64,000 nucleotides of DNA from Flavobacterium araucananum (GCF_002222055.1 NZ_MUGS01000029.1:1-64000), one strand, 5' to 3'. Counted from the stretch's first letter, positions 17,101-25,773 are shown. Notes: a model not told the origin generated them from the letters alone. Made by a program: numbers and translations.

Positions 17101-18598
17101 CATTTTCTACATTAATATGAAAATCGTATTTGCTTTCGCGTTTGCTTAAATCAACCAAACCATCAAATGTCAAATTCAGGTTTGGATCGTTTATAGAAAG
17201 TTGTCCTTTATAATAAGGCAATTTAAAGTTTCCGTTTACAACGATATTATTATAGGTGTATTTATTATAATCTAATTTCGAAATATCTCCTTTTATAATC
17301 GTATTTAAATATTTCTCGGTAAAACCAACACCGTCAACATCCAAGTTTAAGGTTGTTTTGCCAATATCTTTTCGTTTTAATAAAGCACCAACATTAAAAT
17401 TCTCCAATATTATATTTCCGGAATAAGATGCTTTATCAATAAAATCGATATTGTTCATGTGCAAATCTGCCTGACCATTACCCAAATCGGTAATCATTTT
17501 AAAATCTGCTTCTAAAGCTGTTGTCGAAACTTTTGCTTTTCCTACGATATTAAACTTACCAATTCGCTGCATTTCTTTAGGAAGTTTTTTACCTAAAATA
17601 CCAGGCAATATGACCACCAGATTGTCATAACTCGAAATCAGTTTATCGAACTTACCATCCATGGCAAACTTCTGGGTTTTACTACCCAAAAGATTTTTAA
17701 AATTAATTGTTCCGTAAATCTTCGAACCATTCGTATCACTTAATCTAAGATGTCTTAAATTAAGATTATTTAATGTTCCGTTGATCTTGGTTTTAATTCT
17801 AAAATGTTGATTTTTGCCCAATCCGTCATAAAAAAAGCGAATATCATTTGAGGCAATAGAGGCCGAATCAAGTGCTACATTAAACTTTACTTTATCTGTA
17901 AAATGAAGAAAATCTTCGACTTTATAACTTAAAACAGCTTTACCGTAAATCCAGGATCTTTTGGTTTTTATAGCCAGATTCTCAACCTTAATTTGTTTTT
18001 TGGTATAACTAAATTTACCGGCAAAATTGGACACATACAAACCACGATGGTCCAGGAAAGAGAAACGATGAATAATGGTATTTACATCCGGACCATACAA
18101 CTTAAAGTCGCTGATGTAAGCGTTTAGTTTTTTAAAATCGAGAAATAGTGGTGTCGTTTTATTTTCGTCAACCACAGAAAATGCACCCTGAGAGATATAA
18201 GCATTTTTGGCTGTTAGTAAAAAGTGTTTTTTCGAAGGCGTTTTTTTACCCGTTTCAAACAGTTTAATAAACTTATTGATATTATTTTCGTCTTCGTTTT
18301 TATACGTTTTCAGATTAAAAATCATTCCTGTTAAACGAAGATCTCCAAAAAGCAAATCACCATCTAATAACCTTTTGATGCTTAAAATATCAGTAGTAAT
18401 AATATCCGAGTAGATTAAAGTTTTCTTATGATGGTCTAAAATCAGCACTTTTTTAAGTTTTACACCTCCAAAAATGTTTATAGCCACTTTGTCTACACTA
18501 ATGTTTGTTTTAAAATCAGTGTTTAAAGATTCTGTAATATACTTTGCAATTTTTGTTTGAACGACAGGTAAAGCCAGTATGATAGCGAGTGCTAACAA
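14111..18598 (-). CDS. TamB/AsmA-like translocation and assembly module protein
   Basis: This very large protein (1495 residues from the TTG at 18598) has a hydrophobic N-terminal helix, a long series of beta-rich repeats and the C-terminal TamB (DUF490) domain at about residues 1050-1440, with DFDITPDAEVEVILDRNSGHG and YNFKYGGLIDKKFSVKKGGSI as recognisable family segments. Such proteins span the periplasm and help outer-membrane protein insertion or lipid flow. The tail is rich in K, E and P. The reading frame stays open for 27 codons upstream of the TTG, encoding a basic stretch and more of the membrane helix, but without an ATG or GTG. The real start may therefore be earlier and non-standard. 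Confidence 0.85.
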   Translation of the reverse strand: MLALAIILALPVVQTKIAKYITESLNTDFKTNISVDKVAINIFGGVKLKKVLILDHHKKTLIYSDIITTDILSIKRLLDGDLLFGDLRLTGMIFNLKTYKNEDENNINKFIKLFETGKKTPSKKHFLLTAKNAYISQGAFSVVDENKTTPLFLDFKKLNAYISDFKLYGPDVNTIIHRFSFLDHRGLYVSNFAGKFSYTKKQIKVENLAIKTKRSWIYGKAVLSYKVEDFLHFTDKVKFNVALDSASIASNDIRFFYDGLGKNQHFRIKTKINGTLNNLNLRHLRLSDTNGSKIYGTINFKNLLGSKTQKFAMDGKFDKLISSYDNLVVILPGILGKKLPKEMQRIGKFNIVGKAKVSTTALEADFKMITDLGNGQADLHMNNIDFIDKASYSGNIILENFNVGALLKRKDIGKTTLNLDVDGVGFTEKYLNTIIKGDISKLDYNKYTYNNIVVNGNFKLPYYKGQLSINDPNLNLTFDGLVDLSKRESKYDFHINVENADLQKLKFINDSISHFKGDAVVALTGNSIENLQGNVSIKDAVYQNPKATYAFDEIIVNSNFDAQKIRTITINSKDVINGEIVGKFQFAQLEKLVMNSVGSLYTNYKPYKVNKGQFLRFNFHVYDKVVEMLYPEINIDSTTVVRGKIDSDLQEFKFRFISQKITAAKNTFDNIRINIDNKNPLYNAYVELDSIKTPYYKIRDFNLINVTSKDTLFVRSEFKGGEKGEDYYNLDLYHTIDKNKNNIVGIKKSEMKFKDYLWYLNENSEKDNQIVFDQYFKNFSIDNIILSHENQKIDLNGVIKGSDYKDIVLNFEDVDINKITPLNSKFVFNGNLNGNINYKQNKNIYQPTAAISIDHLNLNKIDLGTLKFDISGDESFKKFTINSSIQNGFTESFRANGTFAIENKETFLDLNLKLEGFNLATLGTVGGDVLSNVRGSVSGNAAVIGNLKKPEINGRLYVEKAGMTIPYLNTDYELSDRTVIDLTDEKFLFRNNQLTDTKYGTKGLLNGSIEHHNFGNWKLDLTITSKRLLALDTKDSEDAAYFGTAFINGTASIKGPTQSLFIKVDAKSEKGTEVKIPINNAQSVGESSWIHFVTPKEKYNLANGIVEKTRNYNGLELEFDFDITPDAEVEVILDRNSGHGMKGKGYGSLLFKINTLGKFNMWGDFQAYEGTYNFKYGGLIDKKFSVKKGGSIIWEGNPMKAQLNLEAVYKTSANPAVLLDNSSSFNKKVPVEVVIGLRGDLTSPEPNFDIQFPSVSNVLKSEIQYKLDDKDIRQTQALYLLSTGSFMSTDGFSQGDLSGTLTETASSLLGGIIKSDNDKVNIDLNYISADKRLGQEADGQFVANITSQVNERITINGKLGVPVGGVNESAIVGDIEILYRVNQDGSMNLRLFNKENDINYIGQGIGYTQGVGISYEVDFDTFSELVNKFFKNNKLERAIKSSSDDLQDSSLNPDFVKFSNKKDAEKNKKKEEKKPEEKKPPPQNNNEGLIPDNDF

Positions 18599-18763
18599 AA
18601 GTAAAATTATCCCAATTAGGGTTCTGGATATTATTTTCTTTACTTTTTTGATAGCTGCTTTTATTTTTGTTTTCTTTTAAATTTATTTTGAACAGACAAA
18701 GAACGACTGTTTTTGATAAAAATTCTTTAATTTTGGCTTCTCCTTATAATAAAAGAAAATCAA

Positions 18764-18783
18764 ATATTTGATTTGTCAAATAT
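18764..18783. promoter_or_regulatory. Small inverted repeat in the tamB-tsaD divergent region
   Basis: Perfect arms atatttga and tcaaatat flank a four-base spacer, 22 bases before the tsaD ATG. It may be a control site for tsaD, but AT-rich palindromes of this size can occur by chance. Confidence 0.25.
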
Positions 18784-18805
18784 AATTCAAAATTCGTGCC
18801 TTTAT

Positions 18806-19828
18806 ATGCAAAATTCAGAGGTTTTTATTCTTGCCATCGAAAGTTCATGCGATGATACTGCCGCCGCGGTTTTACATAACGACAAAGTACTTTCAAATGT
18901 TGTGGCCAATCAGTTAATTCACACCCAATATGGTGGTGTAGTTCCGGAATTAGCTTCAAGAGCCCATCAACAAAATATTGTTCCGGTAATCGATGCCGCA
19001 CTTCGAAAAGCAAATGTACAAAAAGATCAATTAACTGCCATTGCTTTTACACAAGGACCGGGTTTAATGGGTTCTTTGCTCGTAGGCAGTTCTTTTAGTA
19101 AATCATTATCACTTGCGCTAAAAATTCCGCTAATTGCGGTTAACCACATGCATGCCCATATTTTGGCTCATTTTATAGACGAAGAAGGCTATGACAAACC
19201 TGAATTTCCGTTTTTGGCATTAACCATAAGTGGCGGTCACACTCAGATTGTAAAAGTAAACGGCTTTTTTGATATGGAAATTATTGGCGAAACCACAGAC
19301 GATGCCGTTGGAGAAGCCTTTGATAAAAGTGCCAAAATTCTGGGTCTTCCCTATCCCGGCGGACCTCTAATCGATAAATATGCGCAATTAGGAAATCCTA
19401 AGGCATTTGCTTTTACCAAACCCAAAGTTCCGGGATTAGATTTTAGTTTCTCCGGATTAAAAACGGCAATTTTATATTTTATCCAGAAGAAAAAACTTGA
19501 GAACCCTAATTTTATCGAAGAAAATCTAAACGATATTTGTGCTTCTATACAATATACGATTATCGAAATTTTGATGGATAAACTGAAATTAGCCGTAAAA
19601 GAAACCGGAATCAGGCAAATCGCTATTGGTGGCGGAGTTTCGGCAAATTCAGGCATTAGAACCCGATTAAAAGAAAGTGAAGGGAAATACGGTTGGAAAA
19701 CTTTTATCCCAAAATTCGAATACACAACCGATAACGCTGCAATGATAGGAATTGTAGGATATCAAAAATATTTATCAAGTCGTTTCGAAACTTCAGCAGT
19801 AGTTTCGAAAGCGCGAATTCAATTTTAA
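18806..19828 (+). CDS. tsaD: tRNA N6-adenosine threonylcarbamoyltransferase TsaD
   Basis: TsaD transfers the threonylcarbamoyl group to A37 of ANN-reading tRNAs, working with TsaB, TsaC and TsaE. I choose the ATG at 18806 (340 aa) because the N-terminus MQNSEVFILAIESSCDDTAA fits the family; the ATG 33 bases upstream adds residues that do not. Motifs are ESSCDDTAAAVL, ARGP-like TQGPGLMGSLLVG, metal-binding HMHAHILAH, LALTISGGHTQIV, the DDAVGEAFDKSAK segment and IGGGVSANSGIR. It starts a tight plus-strand operon, with rsmE two bases behind. Confidence 0.95.
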   Translation: MQNSEVFILAIESSCDDTAAAVLHNDKVLSNVVANQLIHTQYGGVVPELASRAHQQNIVPVIDAALRKANVQKDQLTAIAFTQGPGLMGSLLVGSSFSKSLSLALKIPLIAVNHMHAHILAHFIDEEGYDKPEFPFLALTISGGHTQIVKVNGFFDMEIIGETTDDAVGEAFDKSAKILGLPYPGGPLIDKYAQLGNPKAFAFTKPKVPGLDFSFSGLKTAILYFIQKKKLENPNFIEENLNDICASIQYTIIEILMDKLKLAVKETGIRQIAIGGGVSANSGIRTRLKESEGKYGWKTFIPKFEYTTDNAAMIGIVGYQKYLSSRFETSAVVSKARIQF

Positions 19829-19830
19829 TT

Positions 19831-20544
19831 ATGCAATTATTTTACAATCCGGATATTGATCAGTCAACAGAAAGTTTTTCTTTTGATAAAGAAGAAAGCC
19901 GACATATTATCAAGGTTTTACGCAAGAAAGATTCTGATATTTTACACGTTACAAACGGTTTAGGTTTATTATTTGAAACCGAAATTACCTTGGCATCAGA
20001 CAATAAATGTATTGTTCAGGTACTTTCTATAACCAAAGCCGAAGAACCAAAATTTCGTTTGCATCTTGCCGTGGCGCCAACCAAAATGAACGACCGTTTT
20101 GAATGGTTTCTCGAAAAAGCAACCGAAATTGGAATTCAGGAAATTACACCTGTTATTTGTGATCGTTCTGAGCGAAAAGTAATTAATCTGGAGCGTTTTG
20201 AAAAGATTATTTTATCAGCAATGAAACAATCTAACGAAACTTTTTTGCCCAAATTAAACGAAGCAATTTCATTTAAGGAATTCATCAAACAAAAAAATGA
20301 TGGTTTGCAATTGATAGCGCATTGCGAAGAAACGGATAAAAAATCATTGAAGGATATTCTAAAACCTAATGAAAGCGTTACGATGCTTATTGGTCCCGAA
20401 GGTGATTTTTCTGAAAAAGAAATTGCTTTGGCATTAGAAAATAATTATCAGCCTGTAACTTTAGGAAATACCCGTTTAAGAACAGAGACTGCTGCGATTG
20501 TAGCGTGTCATAGCGTTGTGTTTTTTAATGAAACTTCTAATTAA
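19831..20544 (+). CDS. rsmE: 16S rRNA m3U1498 methyltransferase RsmE
   Basis: This 237-residue SPOUT-family methyltransferase acts on U1498 of 16S rRNA. It has an N-terminal PUA-like part (DKEESRHIIKVLRKKDSD) and a C-terminal knotted domain with APTKMNDRFEWFLEKATEIG, LIGPEGDFSEKEI and LGNTRLRTETAA, which form the S-adenosylmethionine pocket. It lies two bases behind tsaD and 17 before the next gene. Confidence 0.94.
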   Translation: MQLFYNPDIDQSTESFSFDKEESRHIIKVLRKKDSDILHVTNGLGLLFETEITLASDNKCIVQVLSITKAEEPKFRLHLAVAPTKMNDRFEWFLEKATEIGIQEITPVICDRSERKVINLERFEKIILSAMKQSNETFLPKLNEAISFKEFIKQKNDGLQLIAHCEETDKKSLKDILKPNESVTMLIGPEGDFSEKEIALALENNYQPVTLGNTRLRTETAAIVACHSVVFFNETSN

Positions 20545-20561
20545 CTGATGCTAAAATAGCT

Positions 20562-21200
20562 ATGAAAAAAATATTTCTTTTGTTTTTATTTGCTTCTATT
20601 TCTTCCTTTTCGCAAGAAATCGCTTTGCTCAAATACAGCGGTGGTGGCGATTGGTATGCAAACCCTACCTCCTTGCCTAACTTAATCAAGTTTTGCAATG
20701 GTAACATCAATACGAGGATAAAAGCAAAACCTTCGACTGTTGAACCCAGCAATCCTGATTTGCTTTCGTACCCTTTTGTACACATGACGGGTCACGGAAA
20801 TGTAGTTTTTAGCGATGCTGATGTAAGCAATCTTAGAAATTATCTAAACGGTGGTGGTTTTCTGCATATTGATGATAATTACGGAATGGATCAATACATT
20901 CGAAAAGAAATTAAAAAAATATTTCCAAACAATAACTTAGTCGAAATTCCGGCGAATCATCCTATATTTCAAAAACCATTTCCATTCCCAAACGGATTAC
21001 CCAAAATCCATGAACATGATGGAACCCGCGCACAGGCTTTTGGCATTTTTGTAGAAAATAAACTGGTTTTATTGTATACCTACGAATGTGATCTGGGAGA
21101 TGGCTGGGAAGATGCCGAAGTACATAATGATCCTCTTGCCGTAAGAGAAAAAGCCTTAAAAATGGGCGCTAATATTATCAATTATATTTTTACCAACTAA
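20562..21200 (+). CDS. DUF4159-like exported protein
   Basis: This 212-residue protein has a signal peptide (MKKIFLLFLFASISSFSQ) and a DUF4159-like body. Visible segments are ALLKYSGGGDWYANPTSLPN, FVHMTGHGNVVFSDADV, LNGGGFLHIDDNYGMD and YECDLGDGWEDAEVHNDP. The fold is predicted to be class I glutamine-amidotransferase-like by family knowledge, but no Cys-His-Glu active site is obvious, and the biochemical role is unknown. It sits between rsmE and a SpoU methylase gene with short gaps, an arrangement that suggests co-expression rather than a shared RNA-related function. Confidence 0.85.
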   Translation: MKKIFLLFLFASISSFSQEIALLKYSGGGDWYANPTSLPNLIKFCNGNINTRIKAKPSTVEPSNPDLLSYPFVHMTGHGNVVFSDADVSNLRNYLNGGGFLHIDDNYGMDQYIRKEIKKIFPNNNLVEIPANHPIFQKPFPFPNGLPKIHEHDGTRAQAFGIFVENKLVLLYTYECDLGDGWEDAEVHNDPLAVREKALKMGANIINYIFTN

Positions 21201-21210
21201 AAGCTACAAC

Positions 21211-21705
21211 GTGCAACTTACTCACGAAGAAAATCAATTTGAGAGAAAAACATTTCCGATAACATTAGTTTGCGATCACATTTATTTTCAGCAAAATATA
21301 GGTTCTCTTTTTAGAATAAGTGAGGCTTTTGGCGTCGAAAATATTATTTTTTTAGGCAAAGATATCCCGCTGACACCCCGAAAAATCAACAAAACTTCCC
21401 GAAGCACTCATCTTCATGTGCCTCATACTATAATCGAAGAGACAAGCGATCTTGTTGACTACCTGATCGGGAATAAATTTGAAATTATTGCCTTAGAAAT
21501 CGCAAGCAATAGTAAACCCCTAAGAGAAGTTGTAATTCCTGACAATCAAAAAATTGCACTTTTAATAGGAAGTGAAATCGATGGAATTTCAGATGAACTT
21601 TTAAAAATTTCGAACCAAATTGTGCACATAAATATGTTTGGAAAAAACTCCAGTATGAATGTCGTACAAGCTGCAAGTATCGCTTTGTACGAATTTACAT
21701 CTTAA
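21211..21705 (+). CDS. TrmH/SpoU family RNA 2'-O-methyltransferase
   Basis: This 164-residue SPOUT enzyme contains all three SpoU motifs: DHIYFQQNIGSLFRISEAFG (motif 1), LIGSEIDGISDELL (motif 2) and SMNVVQAASIALYEF (motif 3). It starts at a GTG 10 bases behind the DUF4159-like gene. The compact size with no extra N-terminal domain fits small tRNA or rRNA ribose methylases, and the target nucleotide cannot be told from sequence. No clear terminator follows. Confidence 0.88.
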   Translation: MQLTHEENQFERKTFPITLVCDHIYFQQNIGSLFRISEAFGVENIIFLGKDIPLTPRKINKTSRSTHLHVPHTIIEETSDLVDYLIGNKFEIIALEIASNSKPLREVVIPDNQKIALLIGSEIDGISDELLKISNQIVHINMFGKNSSMNVVQAASIALYEFTS

Positions 21706-21773
21706 TAATTTTTGTTAAATTTTTGTAAGAACTAGACTATATCAGGGTTTGTAAAATTCTGACAAATAAATTA

Positions 21774-21804
21774 TTGTAAAAATTTTGTTACAATAATATT
21801 TTTG
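21774..21804 (+). promoter_or_regulatory. Bacteroidota-type promoter of the metalloprotease gene
   Basis: A TTG at 21774-21776 and TATTTTTG at 21797-21804 match the TTG / TAnnTTTG pattern with a 20-base spacer. The box lies 60 bases upstream of the ATG at 21865, which leaves a short leader. Confidence 0.5.
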
Positions 21805-21864
21805 TTATAAAATTGCGGTATAAATAACCAAAATTAATTTTTTATAACAAAAACCCAAATTATT

Positions 21865-22815
21865 ATGAAAAAAGTTCTTATTACCGCATTCACAGCGTTA
21901 GTGCTGTTTTCTTGTCAAAACGACCAAACAGAATCTGCGGATTCAAATGTGAGTGCAGTTGCCCGTCGCGGATGTGCAACCCAGGAAGTATTAGAAGCTC
22001 AATTGAAAGCTGATCCAACTCTGGCGATCAGAATGAATGAGATTGAAGCTTTTACAGACAAAGCTATGCTTACAGGTAAACTTGTAAATGGCAAAGTTCA
22101 AATTCCTGTTGTTGTAAATGTTTTATACAGAACCACTGCTGAAAACATTTCTGATGCGCAAATTCAAACCCAAATCGATGTTTTAAACAAAGATTTTAAT
22201 GCATTAAATTCTGATTACAATAGTGTTCCTGCATTATTTGCTGGTGTAAAAGCAAATGTTGGAATTTCATTTGTTCTGGATCAGATTATTAGAAAATCTA
22301 CTACCAAAACTTCATGGGGTACAAATGATGCTGTAAAAAAAGTGGCATCTGGTGGTTTAGCACCAACGTCTCCAACAACAAAACTAAACTTATGGGCCTG
22401 CACAATTGGTGGCGGAATCCTGGGTTATGCACAATTTCCTGGAGGAGCATCTGCTACTGACGGAGTTGTAATCGATGCTAAATATTTTGGTTTATCCGGC
22501 TCTGCAGCTGCTCCTTACAACTTAGGAAGAACAGCTACTCACGAAGTAGGTCACTGGATGAATTTACGTCATATCTGGGGAGATGCAACTTGTGGAAGCG
22601 ATTTAGTATCTGATACTCCAACTCATAATACAGCAAATTATGGTGTACCGGCATATCCTCATTACAGCACTTGTTCAGGAACTCCTGTAGAAATGACTAT
22701 GAACTACATGGATTATACTGATGATAATGCAATGTATATGTTCTCTAACGGACAAAAAAGCAGAATGGCTGCAATATTTGTTACAGGAGGAGCGAGAGCT
22801 GCTTTTGGAATCTAA
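21865..22815 (+). CDS. M43-type zinc metalloprotease lipoprotein
   Basis: This 316-residue protein has a lipoprotein-like signal (MKKVLITAFTALVLFSC) followed by a short linker and a pappalysin/cytophagalysin-type metalloprotease domain. The zinc site is HEVGHWMNLRHIWGD (near residue 225), an extended HExxHxxxxxH motif. The Met-turn region is MTMNYMDYTDD near residue 274. Paired cysteines (CGSDLVSD, YSTCSG) surround the active site. M43 enzymes in this phylum are usually secreted proteases; here there is no type IX sorting domain, so it is probably anchored to a membrane through the lipidated Cys. It has its own promoter-like site and a strong terminator, so it is a single-gene unit. Confidence 0.88.
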   Translation: MKKVLITAFTALVLFSCQNDQTESADSNVSAVARRGCATQEVLEAQLKADPTLAIRMNEIEAFTDKAMLTGKLVNGKVQIPVVVNVLYRTTAENISDAQIQTQIDVLNKDFNALNSDYNSVPALFAGVKANVGISFVLDQIIRKSTTKTSWGTNDAVKKVASGGLAPTSPTTKLNLWACTIGGGILGYAQFPGGASATDGVVIDAKYFGLSGSAAAPYNLGRTATHEVGHWMNLRHIWGDATCGSDLVSDTPTHNTANYGVPAYPHYSTCSGTPVEMTMNYMDYTDDNAMYMFSNGQKSRMAAIFVTGGARAAFGI

Positions 22816-22838
22816 TAAAACAGTTCTGAATAATAAAT

Positions 22839-22874
22839 TGAAAAGCGAGATGATATCATCTCGCTTTTTTTTGT
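22839..22874 (+). terminator. Strong intrinsic terminator behind the metalloprotease gene
   Basis: A perfect 14-base stem, aaaagcgagatgat / atcatctcgctttt, ends in a long T-run. It lies 25 bases after the stop codon. Confidence 0.92.
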
Positions 22875-22927
22875 TTAGCCCCATATTTCAAAAGCTTTTT
22901 CCTATATTTATGATCTAAAATCGAATC

Positions 22928-24019
22928 ATGATAACATCAAAAATTATTTCTAACGGAATTTTAAGGGCTTTAACAACAATATTATTTGTAGGTATTGTAT
23001 TATATTTTCTATACGAAATACAAACTGTAATTGTTTACTTATGCATCTCATTGTTGCTGTGCCTTATTGCAAACCCGTTGGTGCAGTTTTTAAAAAATAA
23101 ATTAAAATTTAGCAACTCTCTGGCAGCTGCAACAACTCTTATTGTTTTTATACTGGCAATTGTTGGTTTTATATTATTATTTGTACCCTTGATTATTACA
23201 CAAGCCAATAATCTTTCTTTATTGGATACTCATAATTTGCAACAGCAATTTCTAGAAACAGAGAAAAGTATCGAAACTTATTTTAACATCCCGCATTTTG
23301 ATTTAAATAAAGTTCTAAAAGATTCTAAAGTAACATCGATTATAGATTTTAGTTATTTTACCGGTTTCTTAAATTCTATTTTGGGCTTTATGGCTGATAT
23401 GGGTATGGGATTGGTCTCTGTATTTTTTATCACTTTTTTCTTTATCAAAGATCAGGCTGCTTTTAAGGTAAGTGCCAGAAAAATTCTACCGGACAAAAAC
23501 GAGGATAAAATTTTGAACTCTATTACTAAAATCAATCACTTCCTGACCCGTTATTTTATTGGTTTATTGCTTCAACTTACGGTTGTATTTATTTTATACC
23601 TGGTTGTTTTAATGATTTTTGGAAATAAAAATGCTTTTGTAATTGCCTTTTTATGTGCCATCCTGAATATCATTCCTTATATAGGACCTATTATAGGGAC
23701 TACTTTGGCTGGAATTTTAACCATGATTAGTATGATTGGCAGTGATTTTCAATCAGAAATATTACCAAAAACAATTTATGTAATTATAGGGTTTTTAGTG
23801 GTTCAGGCGATCGATAATAATATTAGTCAGCCCATAATTTCATCAAAAAGTGTAAATTCGCACCCGTTAGAAATATTCCTGGTTACTTTAATCAGCGGAA
23901 TCACTTTTGGAATCGTAGGAATGATTATTGCTATTCCTGTTTTTACGATGATAAAAGTAATTTTGAAAGAATTTTTTCCTGACAACAAAATTGTCTCCGT
24001 ATTAACCGAAAGAATTTAG
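22928..24019 (+). CDS. AI-2E family membrane transporter
   Basis: This 363-residue integral membrane protein of the AI-2E/PerM family has about seven to eight transmembrane helices. The central VFFITFFFIKDQAAF segment and the C-terminal ILNIIPYIGPIIGTTLAGIL and LVVQAIDNNISQPIISSK motifs are typical. Members are exporters with varied roles (signal export, Na+/H+ antiport), so the substrate cannot be assigned. It is followed two bases later by the methyltransferase gene. Confidence 0.9.
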   Translation: MITSKIISNGILRALTTILFVGIVLYFLYEIQTVIVYLCISLLLCLIANPLVQFLKNKLKFSNSLAAATTLIVFILAIVGFILLFVPLIITQANNLSLLDTHNLQQQFLETEKSIETYFNIPHFDLNKVLKDSKVTSIIDFSYFTGFLNSILGFMADMGMGLVSVFFITFFFIKDQAAFKVSARKILPDKNEDKILNSITKINHFLTRYFIGLLLQLTVVFILYLVVLMIFGNKNAFVIAFLCAILNIIPYIGPIIGTTLAGILTMISMIGSDFQSEILPKTIYVIIGFLVVQAIDNNISQPIISSKSVNSHPLEIFLVTLISGITFGIVGMIIAIPVFTMIKVILKEFFPDNKIVSVLTERI

Positions 24020-24021
24020 CA

Positions 24022-25203
24022 TTGAACACTTCTATTTTAAGCAAAAGCATTCAGGAATTTATAACTCAAAATAGTAGTGCCCCGATTGCGAAATTAGCAC
24101 TTCAGAAAAATCCGTTTCCTGAAGTCGACTGGATTTTAATCTTAAATCAGATTGAAGCAAAAGGAAAAGCAAAGGACAAATTGCCTGCCTGGTTTATAAC
24201 GAAAAATATTATTTACCCAAGCAAAATTTCGGTTGAGCAAACCTCATCCCAAAAAACAGCGCAGTATAAGGCTTCTTTAATTTCCGGTAAAACGCTAATT
24301 GATCTCACGGGAGGTTTTGGCGTAGACGATTATTACTTTGCCAAAAAATTCGATGCCATAGCACATTGCGAAATCAACGAAGATTTATCGGCAATTGTAA
24401 AACACAATTTTGAACAATTGCAGGTTAAAAATTGTACCTTTTATGCCAATGATTCTACCAATGTCTTAAACGAACTGGACCAAAAATGGGATTGGATTTA
24501 TATTGATCCTTCACGCAGGAATGATGCAAAGGGCAAAGTTTTTATGCTTAAGGACTGTTTGCCTAATGTTCCGGAATCTTTGGATTTTTATTTTGAAAAA
24601 AGTGATTCTATTTTAATAAAAACAGCACCGCTATTAGACCTGTCCGCAGGTTTATCTGAATTAAAATACGTTAAAAATATTCATGTTATTGCACTCGAAA
24701 ATGAAGTAAAAGAATTGCTTTTTGAAATTCATAGGCACTATTCAGGCGACATAACAATAAAGACGGCGAATATTTTGAAGGACAAAATAGAAACTTTCGA
24801 ATTTATTTTAGGCAATAATACTGCTTTTGCATCGTATCATTTACCTCAAAAATACGTTTATGAGCCTAATTCGGCTATTATGAAATCGGGTGGTTTCGAT
24901 GAAGTAAGTGCTGTTTTTGACCTCAACAAACTCCATAAACACTCGCATTTATACACTTCAGACCAGTTAATCGATTTTCCGGGAAGGGCTTTTCAAATAG
25001 AAAAAGTAATCCCGTACAGCAAAAACGAAATGAAAGCGGAACTTGCCAATCAGCAAGCCAATATCACGACGCGTAATTTTCCGGACACCGTAGAAAACAT
25101 TCGCAAAAAATGGAAAATAAAAAATGGGGGAAATTTATACTGTTTTTTTACAACCGATAAAAATGATAGCAAAATAGTTTTAATTTGCACAAAAATTATT
25201 TAA
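24022..25203 (+). CDS. SAM-dependent methyltransferase with THUMP-like domain
   Basis: This 393-residue soluble protein begins at a TTG two bases behind the permease gene. A central Rossmann methyltransferase fold has LIDLTGGFGVDDYYFAKKF (motif I) and WDWIYIDPSRRNDAKGK (motif IV-like, around residues 155-170). The C-terminal part is the THUMP-like domain typical of these Bacteroidota proteins. The DPSRR motif suggests a nucleic acid base methylase, but the target is unknown. Whether TTG is the true start is uncertain; no in-frame ATG gives a better N-terminus. Confidence 0.85.
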   Translation: MNTSILSKSIQEFITQNSSAPIAKLALQKNPFPEVDWILILNQIEAKGKAKDKLPAWFITKNIIYPSKISVEQTSSQKTAQYKASLISGKTLIDLTGGFGVDDYYFAKKFDAIAHCEINEDLSAIVKHNFEQLQVKNCTFYANDSTNVLNELDQKWDWIYIDPSRRNDAKGKVFMLKDCLPNVPESLDFYFEKSDSILIKTAPLLDLSAGLSELKYVKNIHVIALENEVKELLFEIHRHYSGDITIKTANILKDKIETFEFILGNNTAFASYHLPQKYVYEPNSAIMKSGGFDEVSAVFDLNKLHKHSHLYTSDQLIDFPGRAFQIEKVIPYSKNEMKAELANQQANITTRNFPDTVENIRKKWKIKNGGNLYCFFTTDKNDSKIVLICTKII

Positions 25204-25206
25204 AAA

Positions 25207-25773
25207 ATGAAACAACTAATTACACTAACCTTTTTTTTATTAACCTTTACTGCATTTGCCCAAAAACCATGTGAATACAGTGCAAATGTAACTGACTCCC
25301 TTGGTACTTATAAAGTAACAAACGAATACCTGATGAGCGAAAAATATTTTGGAGGAACATTTGATTATGTTTTCTTTTCGCTGGCAAAAACAGATGGTTT
25401 ACCTACCTTAAACCTACAACTGATCCAGAAGAGCAAAGATTTTATAAAAGCGAATTGCTTTGACAAAAACTCAAAAGTATTTTTGCAATTAGAAAACGGA
25501 AAAATAGTAACCCTGATTCATATCGACAGAGAAAGTTGCGGAACGCTTATTCATGACGATAAAGGTTTTGATAATCGCATCAATACAGGAATTTTTATGT
25601 TTATGAAAGAGAATTTTGAAGAGCTTAAAAAATCGCCTATTTCGATCATGAGAATTAAATACCTGACCAATACAGAAGATTATATCGTAAAAAGGGAATT
25701 AACATCTGAGCTAAATGGTAAAGTTTACCAGCCTAATACCTATTTCATGGAAAACATAAGATGTGTTGAATAA
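25207..25773 (+). CDS. Unknown secreted protein (188 aa)
   Basis: I do not recognise a family. The protein has a clear signal peptide (MKQLITLTFFLLTFTAFAQ) and a body of about 169 residues with four or so cysteines (PCEYS, ANCFD, ESCGT, IRCVE) that could form two disulfides in the periplasm. The sequence is mixed alpha/beta with no repeats. It starts three bases behind the methyltransferase gene, so it is co-transcribed. It ends base-to-base against the convergent dipeptidase gene, leaving no space for a terminator. Confidence 0.75.
   Translation: MKQLITLTFFLLTFTAFAQKPCEYSANVTDSLGTYKVTNEYLMSEKYFGGTFDYVFFSLAKTDGLPTLNLQLIQKSKDFIKANCFDKNSKVFLQLENGKIVTLIHIDRESCGTLIHDDKGFDNRINTGIFMFMKENFEELKKSPISIMRIKYLTNTEDYIVKRELTSELNGKVYQPNTYFMENIRCVE

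Noticed and set aside
14111..18598. Plus-strand frames of 60-110 codons inside the TamB-like gene
   Set aside because: They are shadows of the long minus-strand gene and have no recognisable domains.
22928..24019. Autoinducer-2 export as a firm function
   Set aside because: The family name covers many transport roles; nothing in the neighbourhood points to AI-2 signalling.
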